DNA from: Cricetomys ansorgei | Taxonomy: Eukaryota; Chordata; Mammalia; Rodentia; Nesomyidae | Direction of reading: 5' to 3' | Assembly (NCBI GenBank): GCA_026225945.1 | Contig: JAMJFZ010000107.1 | Location: 50,197,001 to 50,261,000 of the forward strand | Length of the DNA stretch: 64,000 nucleotides | Part shown: one piece after another, positions 1 through 12,784 of the stretch | Layout of the letters: every line of letters begins with the position of its first letter | Position numbering within the stretch: position 1 is the stretch's first letter | The notes under the pieces: generated by a model | Told to the model about the DNA's origin: nothing | Database searches by the model: none | Seen by the model: only the letters and a program-made list of their open reading frames with translations | Translations under genes and position numbers: made by a program

Positions 1-6
1 CAAGGT

Positions 7-20
7 CCAGCAGATGGCGC
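7..20 (+). promoter_or_regulatory. CTCF-like motif 1
   Basis: The 14-mer CCAGCAGATGGCGC fits the core CTCF consensus CCASYAGRKGGCRS at every position. It lies at the very edge of the window, so its context is cut off. No SINE is recognisable around it. Occupancy is an inference; a motif match alone is not proof of binding. Confidence 0.45.
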
Positions 21-1596
21 AACATCAACATGCCAGGACACGGGAAAGTCGAAAACAGGATGCAGAATTGTTAAAGTCAGCAAAACGTTTTCTTTTCTAT
101 ACTGAAGACAGGAAAAAAAAAAAAAAATGCAAAAGCATTCTTTACTATTTTAGGAATTATTTCTGACGAAAAAAGCCTGTGTGTGTGTCTGTGTGTCTGT
201 ATGTGTCAGTGTATCTATGTGTGTACTTCAATAGTTAGTGTTAAAAATAAGCTGTTCAAAAAGGAGGAACATGGAAAATGGGTCAGTGAAAGAAAGAGCA
301 GCAGCGTTCATTACGGACTCCTGACTGACAAGCTGGGAATCTGTTTTATACACTCTACCCCAGGTCATCCTCTCAGAGCGTAAGAGTTAAAGCAGTCAGA
401 ATGGTTCTCTCTAGACAAAGGAGAAAAATCGAACTTCTGATGCATTAATAAGCCTTGGTCTAAACCAGACTCTAGTGCCAATCTTGGAACTCCAAAATAT
501 CCCTCTAATGGTTCATAGTCATTCAGGAACATTTGCAGGGCATAACCTTTAACTGTCAGTAAAAATAATAATAAGAAGAAGAAGATTTTATTTCAACCTA
601 AGGCCAGCCAAAAGCAAAACTAGGTACCATACTTTAATGAATGGGGTCTTATTTAGGTGGTTTTAATCACAACTAGAAATGTCAAGGTACAAAGAAAGTG
701 ATCCACCCATATCTGGCAGTATGAATCCAAAGTTGTACTAGTATTGCTGATAAATCTCAAAAAAAAAAAAAATCTGCTAGGAAGTAGGACTTGGGACCTC
801 GGGACCACCAAGAGGCTTTAGTAATTACATATGTAACTGGCCATAGCAAGGACTTGAGTTTTGTGCAGGAAATTAACTGTTCTAAAGCCAAAATGTTTCT
901 CATCCCATAGGGAAGAAATCAAGTGCAATGCAAGGAACAGTGGATGGTGGCATCAATAGCACGGAGACGTGAGGTGCTGAAGAGGCAACATGTTCCTGTT
1001 ATCCATAAAGCAAAACAAGTGTAATTTCAGAGAAGTTTAAAATCAAGAATAATTAGGTAAGAATCATAGTTAAATAATTGCAAACTATCCATAAGAAGGG
1101 AAAAAGTACTCTAGGTAAATGTTATTGAATTTTTCTATTAGAGCCTGGAAATCATTCATAACAAATTCCTCTAATCAGAACAACCCTAAGCCACTCTAGT
1201 GAATGAGAAAGTCACACTGTCATTAGGGTCTCAGTTTTGTTTAATGTGCAGGGCAGGCCCTGTGCCCCATGCAGTAGGGCTAACAATCCTCTGTCTCAAC
1301 TGACATTTCCGTTTTCACTCAGTCCTCTCCCTAGTGAGATAATTTGGATTCCAACATTTTCACATAGTAGTACCAGGCTAAAAGTGACCTGGTTTAACCC
1401 TGCTTTAACCCCTAGATAATTAATATGTACTGATACATGATGGTATAATTCTATTGATCAGGAATTGAAGGATAACCTTAAAACTCACTTATGACTGACT
1501 GTTTAGCAAAATGTTACTGTGCTTTGTATGTCTACAATTTTCAAAGATTTGCAATGGTTTCCCAATTATTTACCTTAGGACCAGGTTGCACAAAGT
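21..1596. other. Unclassified DNA
   Basis: No gene or identifiable repeat was recognised. It contains a poly-A run near 111-127, a degenerate TG-rich tract at about 179-226, a short AAT/AAG-rich stretch near 563-585 and an A-run near 758-771. ORFs here are short and without recognisable motifs. Confidence 0.5.
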
Positions 1597-1615
1597 TGGC
1601 CACGAGATGGCGGTG
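1597..1615 (+). promoter_or_regulatory. CTCF-like motif 2
   Basis: CCACGAGATGGCGG (1600-1613) matches 13 of 14 positions of CCASYAGRKGGCRS; the exception is G at the Y position. The flanking TGG on the left also agrees with the extended motif. It has the same orientation as the motif at position 7, about 1.6 kb away. Confidence 0.4.
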
Positions 1616-2365
1616 TTTCATAATGCAAGCCTCTAAGGATGCTATCTTCTAAACTGTGTTAGACTGCCAAACTGGATATTGAAATCTCATTCCATGTCAA
1701 CAGTAATTGCATTGGTTGGAATGCTGGTGGGGTGCTCGTTTATTTTCACGTATGTTTTCATGGGTGCTCCTCGTGGAGACTTTCCTCTAGAGACCTTTCT
1801 GAGAATCCCACAGCATATGGAGCTGCACTCTGCTTGAGGAAGAACCTGAGTGGAGACAGCCTGGGGAGAATCAGATGATACATGTTTTCATTCCAGTTCT
1901 TTAGATTTGTTCTCTAAATGAAGTAAAATGAAATAGCTTGTCAAGGTGTCCTTACCTAGAAAATGATGGTTGTACATTCCTTTTGTAGTTTCCATGACTA
2001 TGAAATTATGAAACATATGTAAACACAGACCCGGAAGGCTTTTAAACAGTTATGTCCTATTGTAAACACACATTCTTATACGCTAATGTGTGGGGAATTC
2101 ATCTCAACTTCACACTGACTTGTATTTATTCTTTTGAAAAATGTGTTTGCATAACAATTTATATAAAACTTTTAAACCAAAACCTTTTCTTCAGATCATC
2201 AAGCTAAGGGAATTTTATATCATAGTTAGGGTATAAAAAAAAATCTGTATCACACTTAGTTAAACAATTGCTAAGTGCCTGCGTATTCTAAGTGCTTGAA
2301 GAAAATCAGACAAGGACCACGTACTCTGCTACACAGAATGGTAATCCAGAAGGCTTCTTACATCA
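1616..2365. other. Unclassified AT-rich DNA
   Basis: No gene, RNA or repeat was recognised in this stretch. It is ordinary AT-rich sequence with an A-run near 2236-2244. Confidence 0.5.
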
Positions 2366-2425
2366 GGGATGTGGTGTGGTGATAGAGAACTTGTCCCAGG
2401 GTCCACTTCTAGTATCCCCAAAATG
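2366..2425 (+). repeat. Diverged ID-like (tRNA-derived) SINE fragment
   Basis: The stretch reads like a decayed ID core: a GGGATGTGG...GTGATAGAGAACTTG portion corresponds to the A-box half, and a ...TATCCCCAAAA portion to the usual end of the ID body. Several central bases are lost or changed. It could also be the ID half of a B4 element. Confidence 0.4.
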
Positions 2426-3308
2426 TAAACATAACAAAAGGCTTCTTACCAAGTGACATTTACATTTAAAAAAAAAAAGCTTTGAGAGAAAGACAACTTT
2501 GCTCTGATCTGAGAAAATAAAACGTACAAGAATAAGAGGTAAGCAAGGTCCTCATGGTGTAAATGTGAGCTGCTGAAAGAATGGAGGGAGAAAGGTAAAA
2601 ATAGCCACAAGGCAGGACCATGTAGGGTCTTGCGATGCTCCGTGAAAGCAGTCAGAGTTGTTCTACAATGAGTCTCTCTGCTGTTTTAAGCTGAAGGATG
2701 ACTTAATTGTATTACTTTGTGTGTGTTTCAGATACATAAACATGATATAAACAATAAATGATGGGTAGAATTACTCGGTTATATTGCTTAATAATTCCCG
2801 AACTAGAACATGTTTATAACCAAGGCTTTCTGAACATTTAAGAATAAACATTCACCACTGTGGTTTCAGCAAAATTTTAGAGTTGCTTATAAGGGAATAA
2901 TCTCCAGACCACAATGAAAACACTGAAATTACTTTCCAGTGGCATTGGGATCCATGTCATAGTGCACATTCTCTTCTCTCTCTAAAATATTAGCTGTTCT
3001 CTGAGTGTGCGCATTTCCTTCCAGAAGGTGGAGCCGTTGCTCTGAGGTTTTGGCCAAGCTACATTGAATGAGGATGTAATCACATGACTGCCATCACTAG
3101 TGTCCACGAGGAACATCTAAGAAAGCTGGTGAGCTTTCTTCACTTCTTTTCGTTCTTCCACTGAAAGCCAAAGGACTATTAGTCCCGATGTGATGGGGGA
3201 GCTTTGGGATGGGACAGGTTCCTCTTCCTAAATTACTAGATAAAAGGAAGTGTCCACTCATCTAAAACAGCTATGAGCGCTGTTCCCTGGGGCCACGCCT
3301 CCTCTCCC

Positions 3309-3309
<1 letters not shown>
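2426..3309. other. Unclassified DNA
   Basis: No gene or clear repeat family was recognised. There is an A-run at about 2468-2478. Confidence 0.45.

Positions 3310-3366
<57 letters not shown>
3310..3366. repeat. (CA)n microsatellite
   Basis: An essentially uninterrupted run of about 27 CA dinucleotides. Its purity and length suggest it would be length-polymorphic. Confidence 0.98.
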
Positions 3367-3367
<1 letters not shown>

Positions 3368-4205
3368 CTCTGAGCACTCCCTGCCAGGTGCTGAGGACCC
3401 TCACTGAGACCTTGCTTCAGAACTTCCCACCTGTGTTAGAGTTGAAAGAGAATTTTGATTTCAGTGACAACCTTCTCAATGCATGTATCATTTCCCACTC
3501 ATATGCATTCACATTAAATGGCTTTCATGCCTATTAGAGACCAAAAGTCCTCTGTCTTGGGTCTTCTTTTCCACTAGCAATGGAACTACACTTATCCTCG
3601 ACATAGAACAGAGCAGTTAATCTGACTGGTGAACAGATATGTATTTGGTGGGGAGGGGGTTGAAGTCTTTTTAATGTGCCCTTCAAGGTCACTAAGGTAG
3701 GAAGTCAGACAGTGGGAACCATGGAGTTGTTGATAATTAAGGTGGGCATTCTCTTACTTGCCTGAAGAGCTGTTCATATCAAACAAACCAGGGTCATGTC
3801 CTGTATTTATAAGGAAGTGAGAAAAGATGCTGAAAAGTGTAGTTCTGAAAATCCCAAGCATTTGACAACACACACTGAGCTGCTTAGAGACATTGTCTCG
3901 ACCTGGCAAAGATGCTTTCCGTGAAGATTAGACTAGCACTGCCATTCTCTTTAAAGGCTATGCTAGGTTTCCCTCCTTTCTCTGCTGGAAGATGCCTTTC
4001 CTAATCTCAAAGAGGCTATCCCTACTTATCAGAGCAGCACTCCACACTAACCTGTGATGCTCAAAGAAGGGATTACTTGGAGGGGAAAAAAATCAAGGAA
4101 GACATGAGAGAGTCATCAAGATGGGGAAATATTCAGTTCATATTAATAAGGTAATGGTAAGAGTTCTGAGAAGACTCTGCTGTCCAAGGCTTCATTAGTT
4201 CTACA
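3367..4205. other. Unclassified DNA
   Basis: Mixed-composition sequence. No gene, RNA or repeat family was recognised. Confidence 0.45.
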
Positions 4206-4275
4206 TGGAATGTGTCTGGTACATCATAGATGCTGAATATATGGATATTATATGGGTGAATGGATGGAATGATAG
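4206..4275 (+). repeat. L2-like 3' end
   Basis: The order GTGTCTGGTACATCATAGATG followed by GCTGAATAT and a GGGTGAATGGATGG tail matches the pattern of the mammal-wide L2 3' terminus (GTGCCTGGCACATAGTAGG..., then a GAATGAATG tail). It is very diverged, so this is a pattern match only. Confidence 0.4.
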
Positions 4276-4593
4276 GTGTTGATTGAGTGAATTAATAAAT
4301 CCAAGTTAAATATTTATCTCTCTGTGAACTTGGCGGGGAGATGGAGATAAGGTATTCCAACTTAGCTGATGATCTCTGTGCAAAGACTTGGAAAAACACC
4401 CTTTCCCCCAGTATCCTTTTAACAATGAGTCTTCAAGAATCCCTTTCCTGTGCTGGTGAATAAGATCAGAGTAAAGATAGCTTAAGGAAGGGTGCAGATG
4501 AAGCAAGCAAGCCACTGGGAGCCAGAGGTCTAGTTGAACACTTGAGAACTAAGCCAGAAAACAAGGGAAGAAATCTAATGTTGTCCTTAAAAA

Positions 4594-4700
4594 GATGAGA
4601 GACAGAGACAGACAGGGACAGGGGGGGATGGAGGAAGAGAAAGAGGGAGAGAGAGAAGAGGAGGAGAAGGGGAAAGAAGATGAGGAGGAGAAGGAGAAGT
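4594..4700 (+). repeat. Purine-rich (GA)n / (GAG)n low-complexity tract
   Basis: About 105 bases made almost entirely of A and G on the + strand, with GAGACAGA, GAGAGA and GAGGAGGAG sub-repeats. The Glu/Arg/Lys-rich ORF starting at 4595 is translated from this tract and is not treated as a gene. Confidence 0.85.
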
Positions 4701-5370
4701 CAATATGTCAGTATGTCAATACGGAATGTTGTTTGCTTCAATCCACACTTAGATTTAGTAATTTTGAAACTTGGAGAGGAGGGGTCACCAGCTCTGAGAT
4801 CAATTTGCCTTTTTTTCTTCTCTTTGCAATAAATGCTATGTATGCAGACAGAGAGACAGAGACGGAGGCATCCCATGTAGGAGGCCACTCTGGACTACAG
4901 AGTAAGACCTTGTCTCCAAACAAGAGATCTGTGTATGCATTAACCTTTCTGAGTTTGGTCTCCTCTTAAGTAATATGTGGATAATATAGCTGGTATGGTG
5001 AGCATTAAAAAGACGGTACGTTTGAAGCTGTTGTAGTGGTTTATACATTTGGAGCTCGGTGGCAGCCGTTTAGTTGTTGCTGCTCTCATTGTTGCTGTTG
5101 CCCTTGCTTTCTGATTCTCTGTGTAAACCCTGCCCCAAGCCTAATCTGGCTAAATAGCAATGCTTGTCCTTCCCCTCCCCAATTAGTTTTCCTTTTACAC
5201 TGCCATATCTGTCTACTCCTAAGGGACCACCTACAGTTTTGCTGCTGAAGAGCTTCCCAAACCCCACAGTCTAATTGGGTTGTTGTTCCTTACCCCTCCC
5301 CAAGCTCTGTTGATATTCCTGTGACAAGCTTACCAAGTAGTACCCTTGCTTAGCTGCATATCATTCGCCA

Positions 5371-5472
5371 ATAGACTCTGAGCCCCACAGGTCCAGAAAT
5401 TGTCTTTTCTGTTCATAGTTCAAGGCAGAGCACATAGTAGGTCCTTAATAAAGGTTTGTGCAAATGAACGGG
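5371..5472 (+). repeat. L2 LINE 3' end
   Basis: The ordered blocks typical of the L2 3' terminus are present: ACTCTGAGCCCCACAGG, AATTGTCTTTTCTGTTC, GCAGAGCACATAGTAGGT, CCTTAATAAAGGTTTGTG and an AAATGAACG tail. L2 is an ancient mammalian LINE that ends in a short GAATGAATG-like tail instead of poly-A. This copy is inactive. Confidence 0.7.
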
Positions 5473-8400
5473 TGACCTGTGGCTGACCTAACCTTTACCA
5501 CTTTTGTAATCTCATGATTCCCACAGTAGTTTCTGAGAAGATTGCAAAATCAACCCCCTCTGCCTTTTCCCAGGGTGGTGGGAGGGACTGCTTATCTAGT
5601 TCCTTTGATTTAGGGCCAGACGAAATTACTATTAGCAAGATTGCTCTGCTGCACATAGAAAAGCTTTCCCTGTATTTGTTTTCTTTATTTCCTCTTTCAA
5701 TCTCCTTTGTCCTATCGCTCTGACAAGGACTGAGGCCGTGTTTCTGTGTCCACCAAATGCCTTTGATGAAGATAAAAATGGGAGACACAGAATTGGAAAG
5801 AGCTTTGCTATTCTGTGTGATTCAACTTTTTATTATGTTACTTGAATTTTCCAATTAAAGAACAGAAAAAGATCTGCCTGTTGTTGAGAGGTCTCACTAC
5901 TCTATTAAATTTCTGTCTTTTACCAAAAATCATCTGACCAAAGTTTTAGAAACAAAAAAGTAATAAAAAGACATAAAGGGGTCCACAGTGTTTGGGGACT
6001 AGATGACACATGGCTCATCTGTCTTGTTCTTGTCTTTGATTTTTCTTCTGCTTCTTTTCAACATGAAATTTTGAGATTTTTCCTGATAAATTCAGGCATT
6101 CAGCCAAATGGAGGAATGCAATCTGTGATTTCCTTAGTCACTCTTTTAAAGACTGGCTTAGATGTTAATTGCCTCTTATACTTGTTACCTGAACTTAAAG
6201 TTATTTAAATCCTTCTTTTTTCCCCCTCTGGTGGAATGGGTTCCACTGTGATACAGCTTGTCAAATTTAGCAGTGGTTTAGAGATCCTGGACAAGTTTTA
6301 TAATGATCTCATTTATCTAAACTGTTTTATTAAGTTATTTAAAAATACTTCATTTAAGGAAATTCTTTATATTTGAGTTAATTATAAAATGGAAAACATA
6401 TTTTAAGAGCAGAACAAGACAGAAAAATCACATTCTCAGTGCATAAAGTATTCATTGCATACAGGCACTCTTGACTGTCTTCATTTCTGTAGATAGAGAT
6501 ACCTGATGCACACAACCACAGCCCAGCCAAGAGCCTAGAGATAATTCTTTCTAGAAGGAGCTACAAGTCTCTGAGGACCTCTCAGTGTGGGAGCAAATGG
6601 ACATTCCACACTGAACAATAGCATAAAGTTTTAGAGATTGGTTTCTAACTTGAGAAAGAATAGTAGTACTTAATGAGTGTAACTGTATTGGAGACCATCT
6701 TACCACTAAGCTGAATCCTTTCCATTCTATTGCCAATGTCAATCATACGTGCTGTGCACTAAGAACTCATGAGCAGTCTCCAAAGGACAGGGAGTTCAGC
6801 AGCATTCTTAAAGGATTGCAGAAACTGAATGTGCTCTTAGATGACTTCTCTGATGGCTTTTAATTATTAAGCAAATTATCCTATGCATTACCATTGTCTC
6901 CTTTCTCCTTTATTTCAGTCAAATTATCAATATATTATTTAACTGTGCCTCTTGTGAGTTTAGGCTAATCATGTAATTATATAGAAATAGTAACAGACTC
7001 TACAATATTTGATTGTAATTGGTAATATTCCAAATTACATTCCTCCACTGAAAGGACCTTGGAGTCAGCCTAGAACACACCCAGGCTCCAGATTCTTAAC
7101 ACTGAATGGAGTAGATATATTTGCCCCTGAGGAACAAAAGGCAAGGAGATAGAGAACAGGTGCAGGGAATGGGAGATAAGGGATGTTTGTCCCTGGAGAG
7201 ACAAAGAACCGCCTCTGGATAGGGTGGAGACAGATGTGGTCCTTAGACAAATGGTGAGTTGTATATGGTCCTAGGCAGGAAGGGAAAAGGGGGAAGTACA
7301 GTTGCTGAAGTGTTCGGGTAGCTGTTTCTGATTGGCTCAGAAGAGAACAAAGGAGAGGAAGTGCAGGACCTTTTGGAGAGAGGCAGAAGAGGCAGGGCCC
7401 CCCATTGTGAAGGGGTTTCAGGAAGACAGGCTAGTGAGTGTGAGATGCTAGAACTTATGTCTGGATGCCTTTGGTAACCCATTGCCATCTTGAGGCTATG
7501 TGGGAGATGTACTAACATCCACAATACACAGAAATTGAAATTTTGGTACTACCTAAGAAAAAGAGACACAAAAATGCAGTTCATACATGTTTGTACAGGC
7601 TACCATCCTAAAGCACGCCTTTTGTTTTCTCTGTTACACAACCATCTGGTGTTTATGTGACTCTTGAACATTTGAAGGTCAAATACAACTATATTCTGCA
7701 TAATAAATTAGTTATATCAAACATGCTAAGGCATATTAAAAGGATAATTTAATCAGAAACTATCCTTGAATAAACTTTGAATGGTCTCCATCTTGTTATC
7801 CATTATGAAAAATATTTGAGGTTTGCCAATACATTTTCTCTAGAATGATGGAAAATGGAAGCTGAAAAGTCAAGATTTAAAAAAAAAGTCAGAATAATAG
7901 AAATAGATCTGTGGGTTGAGGATGCTATAATGACTTCCCCAGGCAAGCAAGTTAAAATGGATTTCAAATAGCACATCTCAATGCAAAGGCGTGTGTTTCA
8001 TACCTAGAAATGTAATCAAAATCCAGATTTCATAAAAATATACTGTTTTATTAAAAAGTAAATATCCTTGCTCAGAATCTGCATGTTGGTCCCTCATGGT
8101 TGAGGTTCTTGGGTTTCTGTCAAGCCCTTGTTTTCACAGTCGCAAACCATGAGTGTTATTATTAGCCAAGACACAAGAATGTGCCAATCCAGCTTGTGCA
8201 ATATCAGTGCTCTAGAATATAAAGTATGCCGATAATATTAACCACTTAGTGAAAATGGTAGAAAGAATTTTGAATAGTAAGGATCATGTCCTCTCTTAGC
8301 TTTAATGCAAGTTATTCCAACTAACAGTTACTCAGAGGTATTAAGTAAATTTAATTTATATTTATTTGATTTATCACTCACAACTATTAAGTATCCTTAG

Positions 8401-9595
8401 TGTATGGTCAATGGAAATCCCAAACCACTGAATAATTATTTGATGCTAACTAAGAACAGATTATATTCAAATCTTGTGCAATTTATTGTCCATGTGATAT
8501 TTATTAGTTCTTGGCTGGTCGCTTCCATAATTCTTCCAAAATTTTTAACTGAAATTGTTCTGAAATTGAGCTTTGTGAACAAAATGAGGTCTCGTTTTAT
8601 TATCAAAGTTTCCAGAGCCTAATAATAAAATCAGTGATGTAATTGTATAAATATCTCTATTGCCTAGCAATAAAAAAAAAACCACACAATGAGATAACTA
8701 TCCACTGAGGCAAACTTCAGACTAGCACAATGTTTTCGCTTATCAGTTACAAACCTATGGGTCTAGGCTCATCAACGGTAACATTGCCTTCTCCATACCC
8801 TTGTCCAGTGGCACGCTTGTTATCACGTCTGTATTTTTCTGTTACAAAGGATTCATTAAGTTGGAGTATGCTTAGAGCATATATTACAAAACAGCAATTT
8901 ATAATCAATGGATTTCTAGTAGCTAATAGCCAAGAAAATATACTGCTAAGTCACAATAAAATAAAAATAACTATTTTAAAATAAGTACGTTCACCCAAAA
9001 GATACCTGAAACAGATGCAATTTCCAACCATCAAATACTCCTGAAGGATTAGGATAAAAATAATTTTCTGTCCTCTGCTTTTCTCTGTTTTGCTCTTAGA
9101 GGCAAAGACCAATAGAACTTCTCAGTTCCTCTCATTTACATCTGTTTTTATGAATTGTCTCATTCAACGTATTAATTATAGAAACCATCCATTGGCTTTC
9201 TGATCTGAGGGAGATGAAGTTAGTTCACTTAAGTCACATCTCTACTTTTCTACAACGATCACATTGCCTGCAGATGCTTCTCTATTTACTATTGCAAATG
9301 TCAATAACTAACTTCAACCCTCTTTCTGTGATCCATGAGTGGTCATGTAAGGCCTTCTTTCTCTCAGAATACAATTCTCTACTACATTCATTCCACAAAT
9401 CTACCCCTTCCATATATAATATATCAACTATGGATTTAAGTTAATATCGCTGGCCTTCATAATACTCATATTCTGTCTGATTTTGTTAATTTCTACAATG
9501 GAATGATTGGTGAAGACTTCAAAATAACCTTTTGTCATCTAACCATTGCTAATAGTAATTGTTCCATATCCATACTTTGTAGATAACCCTAACTC
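5473..9595. other. About 4.1 kb of unclassified DNA
   Basis: No gene, SINE, LTR or LINE was recognised with confidence. The stretch 7065-7520 is richer in GC and purines than its neighbours. Its complement carries a CCAAT-like AGCCAATCAGAAA sequence near 7329-7341, but no TATA box or LTR termini could be placed. The rest is AT-rich, with short ORFs of random appearance on both strands. Confidence 0.4.
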
Positions 9596-9823
9596 TGCTC
9601 AAAAGTACCTAAGAGCTTGGGTCCAGAACTGAATGTGAAGGAGAAAGTGAGCTGAATACTAACATTCACCACCTGCTTCCTGACTGTCAATGAAATGTGC
9701 GCAGCCATGACAGCCCTAGCATATGCAAGTGCCTTTGAACTGTGAACCCAAACAAGCACTTTCTCCTTTAAGTGGCTCTGATCAGAGTATTTTGTCAAAG
9801 CAACAGGAACAGTAACTAGTACA
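9596..9823 (+). mobile_element. ERVL-MaLR-type LTR, 3' part
   Basis: The right half has the standard MaLR LTR ending: AACTGTGAACCCAAACAAGCAC (the polyadenylation-signal region), TTTCTCCTTTAAGTGG, TATTTTGTCAAAGCAACAGG and terminal TAACTAGTACA. The left boundary is uncertain and no target duplication was confirmed. The sequence is an old, non-coding retroviral LTR relic. Confidence 0.6.
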
Positions 9824-9873
9824 GCTCTTGCTTCACATAATGTAAACTTCATCCTGAACTTAGAATAGAATCT

Positions 9874-10034
9874 GTATATATATATATATATTTGAGACAG
9901 GGTTTCTCTGTTGTAACTCTGGCTATCTTGGAACTCACTCTGTAGACCAGGTTGGCCTTGAACTCACAGAGAGATCTGCCTATTTCTGCCTCCCAAGTGC
10001 TGGGATTAAAGACATACACCACCACTGCCCGCTT
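9874..10034 (-). mobile_element. B1 SINE, antisense, with (TA)n tail
   Basis: Reading the + strand, TTTGAGACAGGGTTTCTCTG through ...TGCTGGGATTAAAGACATAC and ACCACCACTGCCCGC is the complement of a full-length B1, a 7SL-derived SINE transcribed by RNA polymerase III. The tail at 9873-9893 has become (TA)n. ATCTGTA occurs on both sides (9870-9876 and 10037-10043) and may be the target-site duplication. Confidence 0.95.
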
Positions 10035-10043
10035 GGATCTGTA

Positions 10044-12149
10044 GATTTTAACATACACATGGTCTTTCTGTTTTCTACCCCTTTCTCTGAATTTATTCTC
10101 TGTATTAAGGAAATATCTTCCTTACCCCCTAAATTTTAGAGGTAGATTTTTTTCAGGTTTTAAAAGGATTAGTCTTGCTTCTTCCTTGGAACATTTTACT
10201 ATGTCTCCTGAGACTTGTAATTCTTTCCTCTGGTCACTGTACACCCAGTTCCTTCTGATCATTCAAGTATTATCTTACCTTTACTTACCTATGCATGCAC
10301 TCCATGTAAATATCAAAGCTTATGTCTTTCTTATAGATCATGAATCACAAGCTAAGATAATCTCAATTTGCTTTGCAGCTCCCTGGAGCAGAAGAAACCT
10401 TTGTCATTAATGACACATATATAACATTCTGTAACATGTTCATGTATTTACATGTTATCAGCTCCCATCTCAGTACTATCTTCATTAATAATAATATAAA
10501 AAACCTACACAGAACATGGGTAATTTTGAAATTGAAGATTCTTGTAGGGATTCATGGTTGCCACTTACTTTATTGTCATTGGCAAATTAGCGTTTGCGTT
10601 TCACCATTAATGAAATGAAGAGTTTGATAATAACTGTCACATACACTGCTTGAAGAAATCATACTTCCCTAAAGTATAACAATCATAGGCAATGGCACAT
10701 TTAACTTCATTTCCTATTTGGTCACTCTAAAAGTACAGACAGAATAATGAGCCATCTGCCATATTCTTTGACTGGCCCTAGTTTTCATGTGTGTCTAGTC
10801 CAAGAAGCTGGCAGGTGTCCAAGAAAGTCCCATCATGAATCAACATGAATATTAGGAAGTTTTAGTCTATGTTAACAGGACATCTGTCCCTATCTTCTTC
10901 AAAGAGTCATCCGTATGGCAAGCCTGTGGCAGGCAATGCCTTGCACTGTCTAAGTCTCTGCTCCAGTTAAACAATCCCCATTTGTATTCAGCACTCCCTG
11001 TATGCCACAGCTGCTATTTTCTCAGTGAATGCTTTTTGTGACGTCTCCTCGTTGTATCTATTGTGCAGAACTTCACAGTATTCCTGCAGTATTTTCACAC
11101 CAAGGCCGAGTGGACCGAGGCTGTCATCTCTTGAATTCATTTCAATCATCGTGTCACTAACTTACTGTTTCAAGTGGCATCATATAAGTCTCTCCCCTCT
11201 CACCACATGTGTTTCTGCTAAATAACATCAGCTTACAAATGGAGTTTGGTGATGACTGTTTAACCCCAATTCAAGAGTCACATGACTCTTAATATGTTTC
11301 AGGCAAACATATTTGACTAACATCCTGTCTGCTTTTTCATGGTTTTAAATGGGCAACAATTTGAATACTGGCTGACGTCTTCACTCTCCCCCTTAAATCA
11401 AAATACTGCTCAGTGATAACCGTTGTGTGACTCATGCTTGCATTCATCTTCACTCATTAGAAATGAAGTTCTGAACATATTGGCATCTCATGCTTGTGTA
11501 CTCACACCATCTGGTGATATTATTTGCTTGCAGAATAAAAGAATGACATAGTATTCTAGGAAGGCAAGCTTGGCACACACAGTCACGGGGACAGAATAAA
11601 ATGAAAGGAGCAAATTACTCAGCTAATTCCAAATCTATATTTATTAAGAAGCAGGGAATAAATGTAAACATCTGGACTATGTAACCACTGGAACAAGTTG
11701 AAAGTGGATTCTAAGTACGTCTTTATTTTGCTTTCATTAAAATTGATATTTTTGTCAGCATAGCTCATATATTTTGCCCATATTGTAAATTCAGAGTTTC
11801 AGAGGAATTTGCTTGGCAGTGGAAGATGTTCCTTTGGCATCTCACAGGACAGTGTCTTTGAGATTCTTGTTTCTGGCTTTCCTAAGGTGTTTAAGAAGCA
11901 GCATGAGAGCCAAGGAGCTTTAGGTTGTTGTCCCATTGTCAACTGAATGACTTCCTTGAAAATATTATCATCCTTGAGCATTGAACACATCTTTGTAATA
12001 TTCTTGTGATTTTCTATGTCACCCTGCTGCATACATTCATCTACAAATCTTTTAAAATGTACTTACCCAAAGTTTACTTGGAAGTCTGTGAAAAACGAAT
12101 TCGTTGACTTACAGTGCATGTTAGTCACTGTAACTAAGTAACTAACACT
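10044..12149. other. Unclassified DNA
   Basis: About 2.1 kb with no recognised gene, RNA or repeat. ORFs of 66-81 codons occur but lack recognisable motifs or gene context. Confidence 0.45.
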
Positions 12150-12238
12150 GAAGGGGTATGGGAGGAGGTGGTGGGTGAATATAACCGAAATATATTGTAC
12201 AAAATTCCCAAAGAACTATAAAATAAAAGCAATAAAAA
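12150..12238 (+). mobile_element. L1 (Lx-type) extreme 3' end
   Basis: GGTATGGGAGGAGGTGG, then GTGAATATAACCGAAATATA, TTGTACAAAATTCCCAAAG and an A-rich AATAAAAGCAATAAAAAATT end match the usual 3' terminus of old rodent L1 copies. Only the last ~90 bp is recognisable. Confidence 0.6.
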
Positions 12239-12784
12239 ATTCTAGAGTAGGGATATATTTCTAGAAATACTGTTTGGCTTTTTTCTGTCTGAAAACCTAG
12301 TTATTGTTTCTTCACTTATGTGAGAAAAAGACATTATTTTTTTAGTTTTGGTTTTGATTTATATGCTTTTAAAATTGGAGTTCTGCCTATTTGCAGTTGA
12401 ATAATACTGATGAAAATATATCACAATTTCTCAACCCTCTTTTCTTCCCAATTCCAATCTTACACTGGACAAATTTTTCAAGGACATACAACTAGAATGA
12501 CAGAATAATAGCTTACATTCTATTCCTGTAAACATCTGTGTGTTGTTTCTTTGTTTACTTTTTTGCTTCTTTTGTTTTTGAAAAACAATGTCAGCTATTC
12601 ATATCAGGTATCCTTGTGCTATCATGGGGTTGTGTAGTAGGGACTGTGTGACCTTGTGACTCATCAAGTCTTCAGTATTTACTGTTTGGTACTTCAAAAC
12701 AGAAAAGGAAGTTTGCAAATCTTTCCAACCTGTATGTAATCAGCTAAAACAAAAATCACATGATAAAACCAGCTTGCTAATTGG

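Noticed and set aside
4595..4969. 124-codon ORF rich in Glu, Arg and Lys
   Set aside because: Its N-terminal half is a translated GA-rich tract, and the remainder overlaps ORFs in other frames with no recognisable family.
7065..7524. GC/purine-rich segment with CCAAT-like sequence as an LTR
   Set aside because: No LTR termini, TATA box, polyadenylation signal in the right place, or target duplication could be found.
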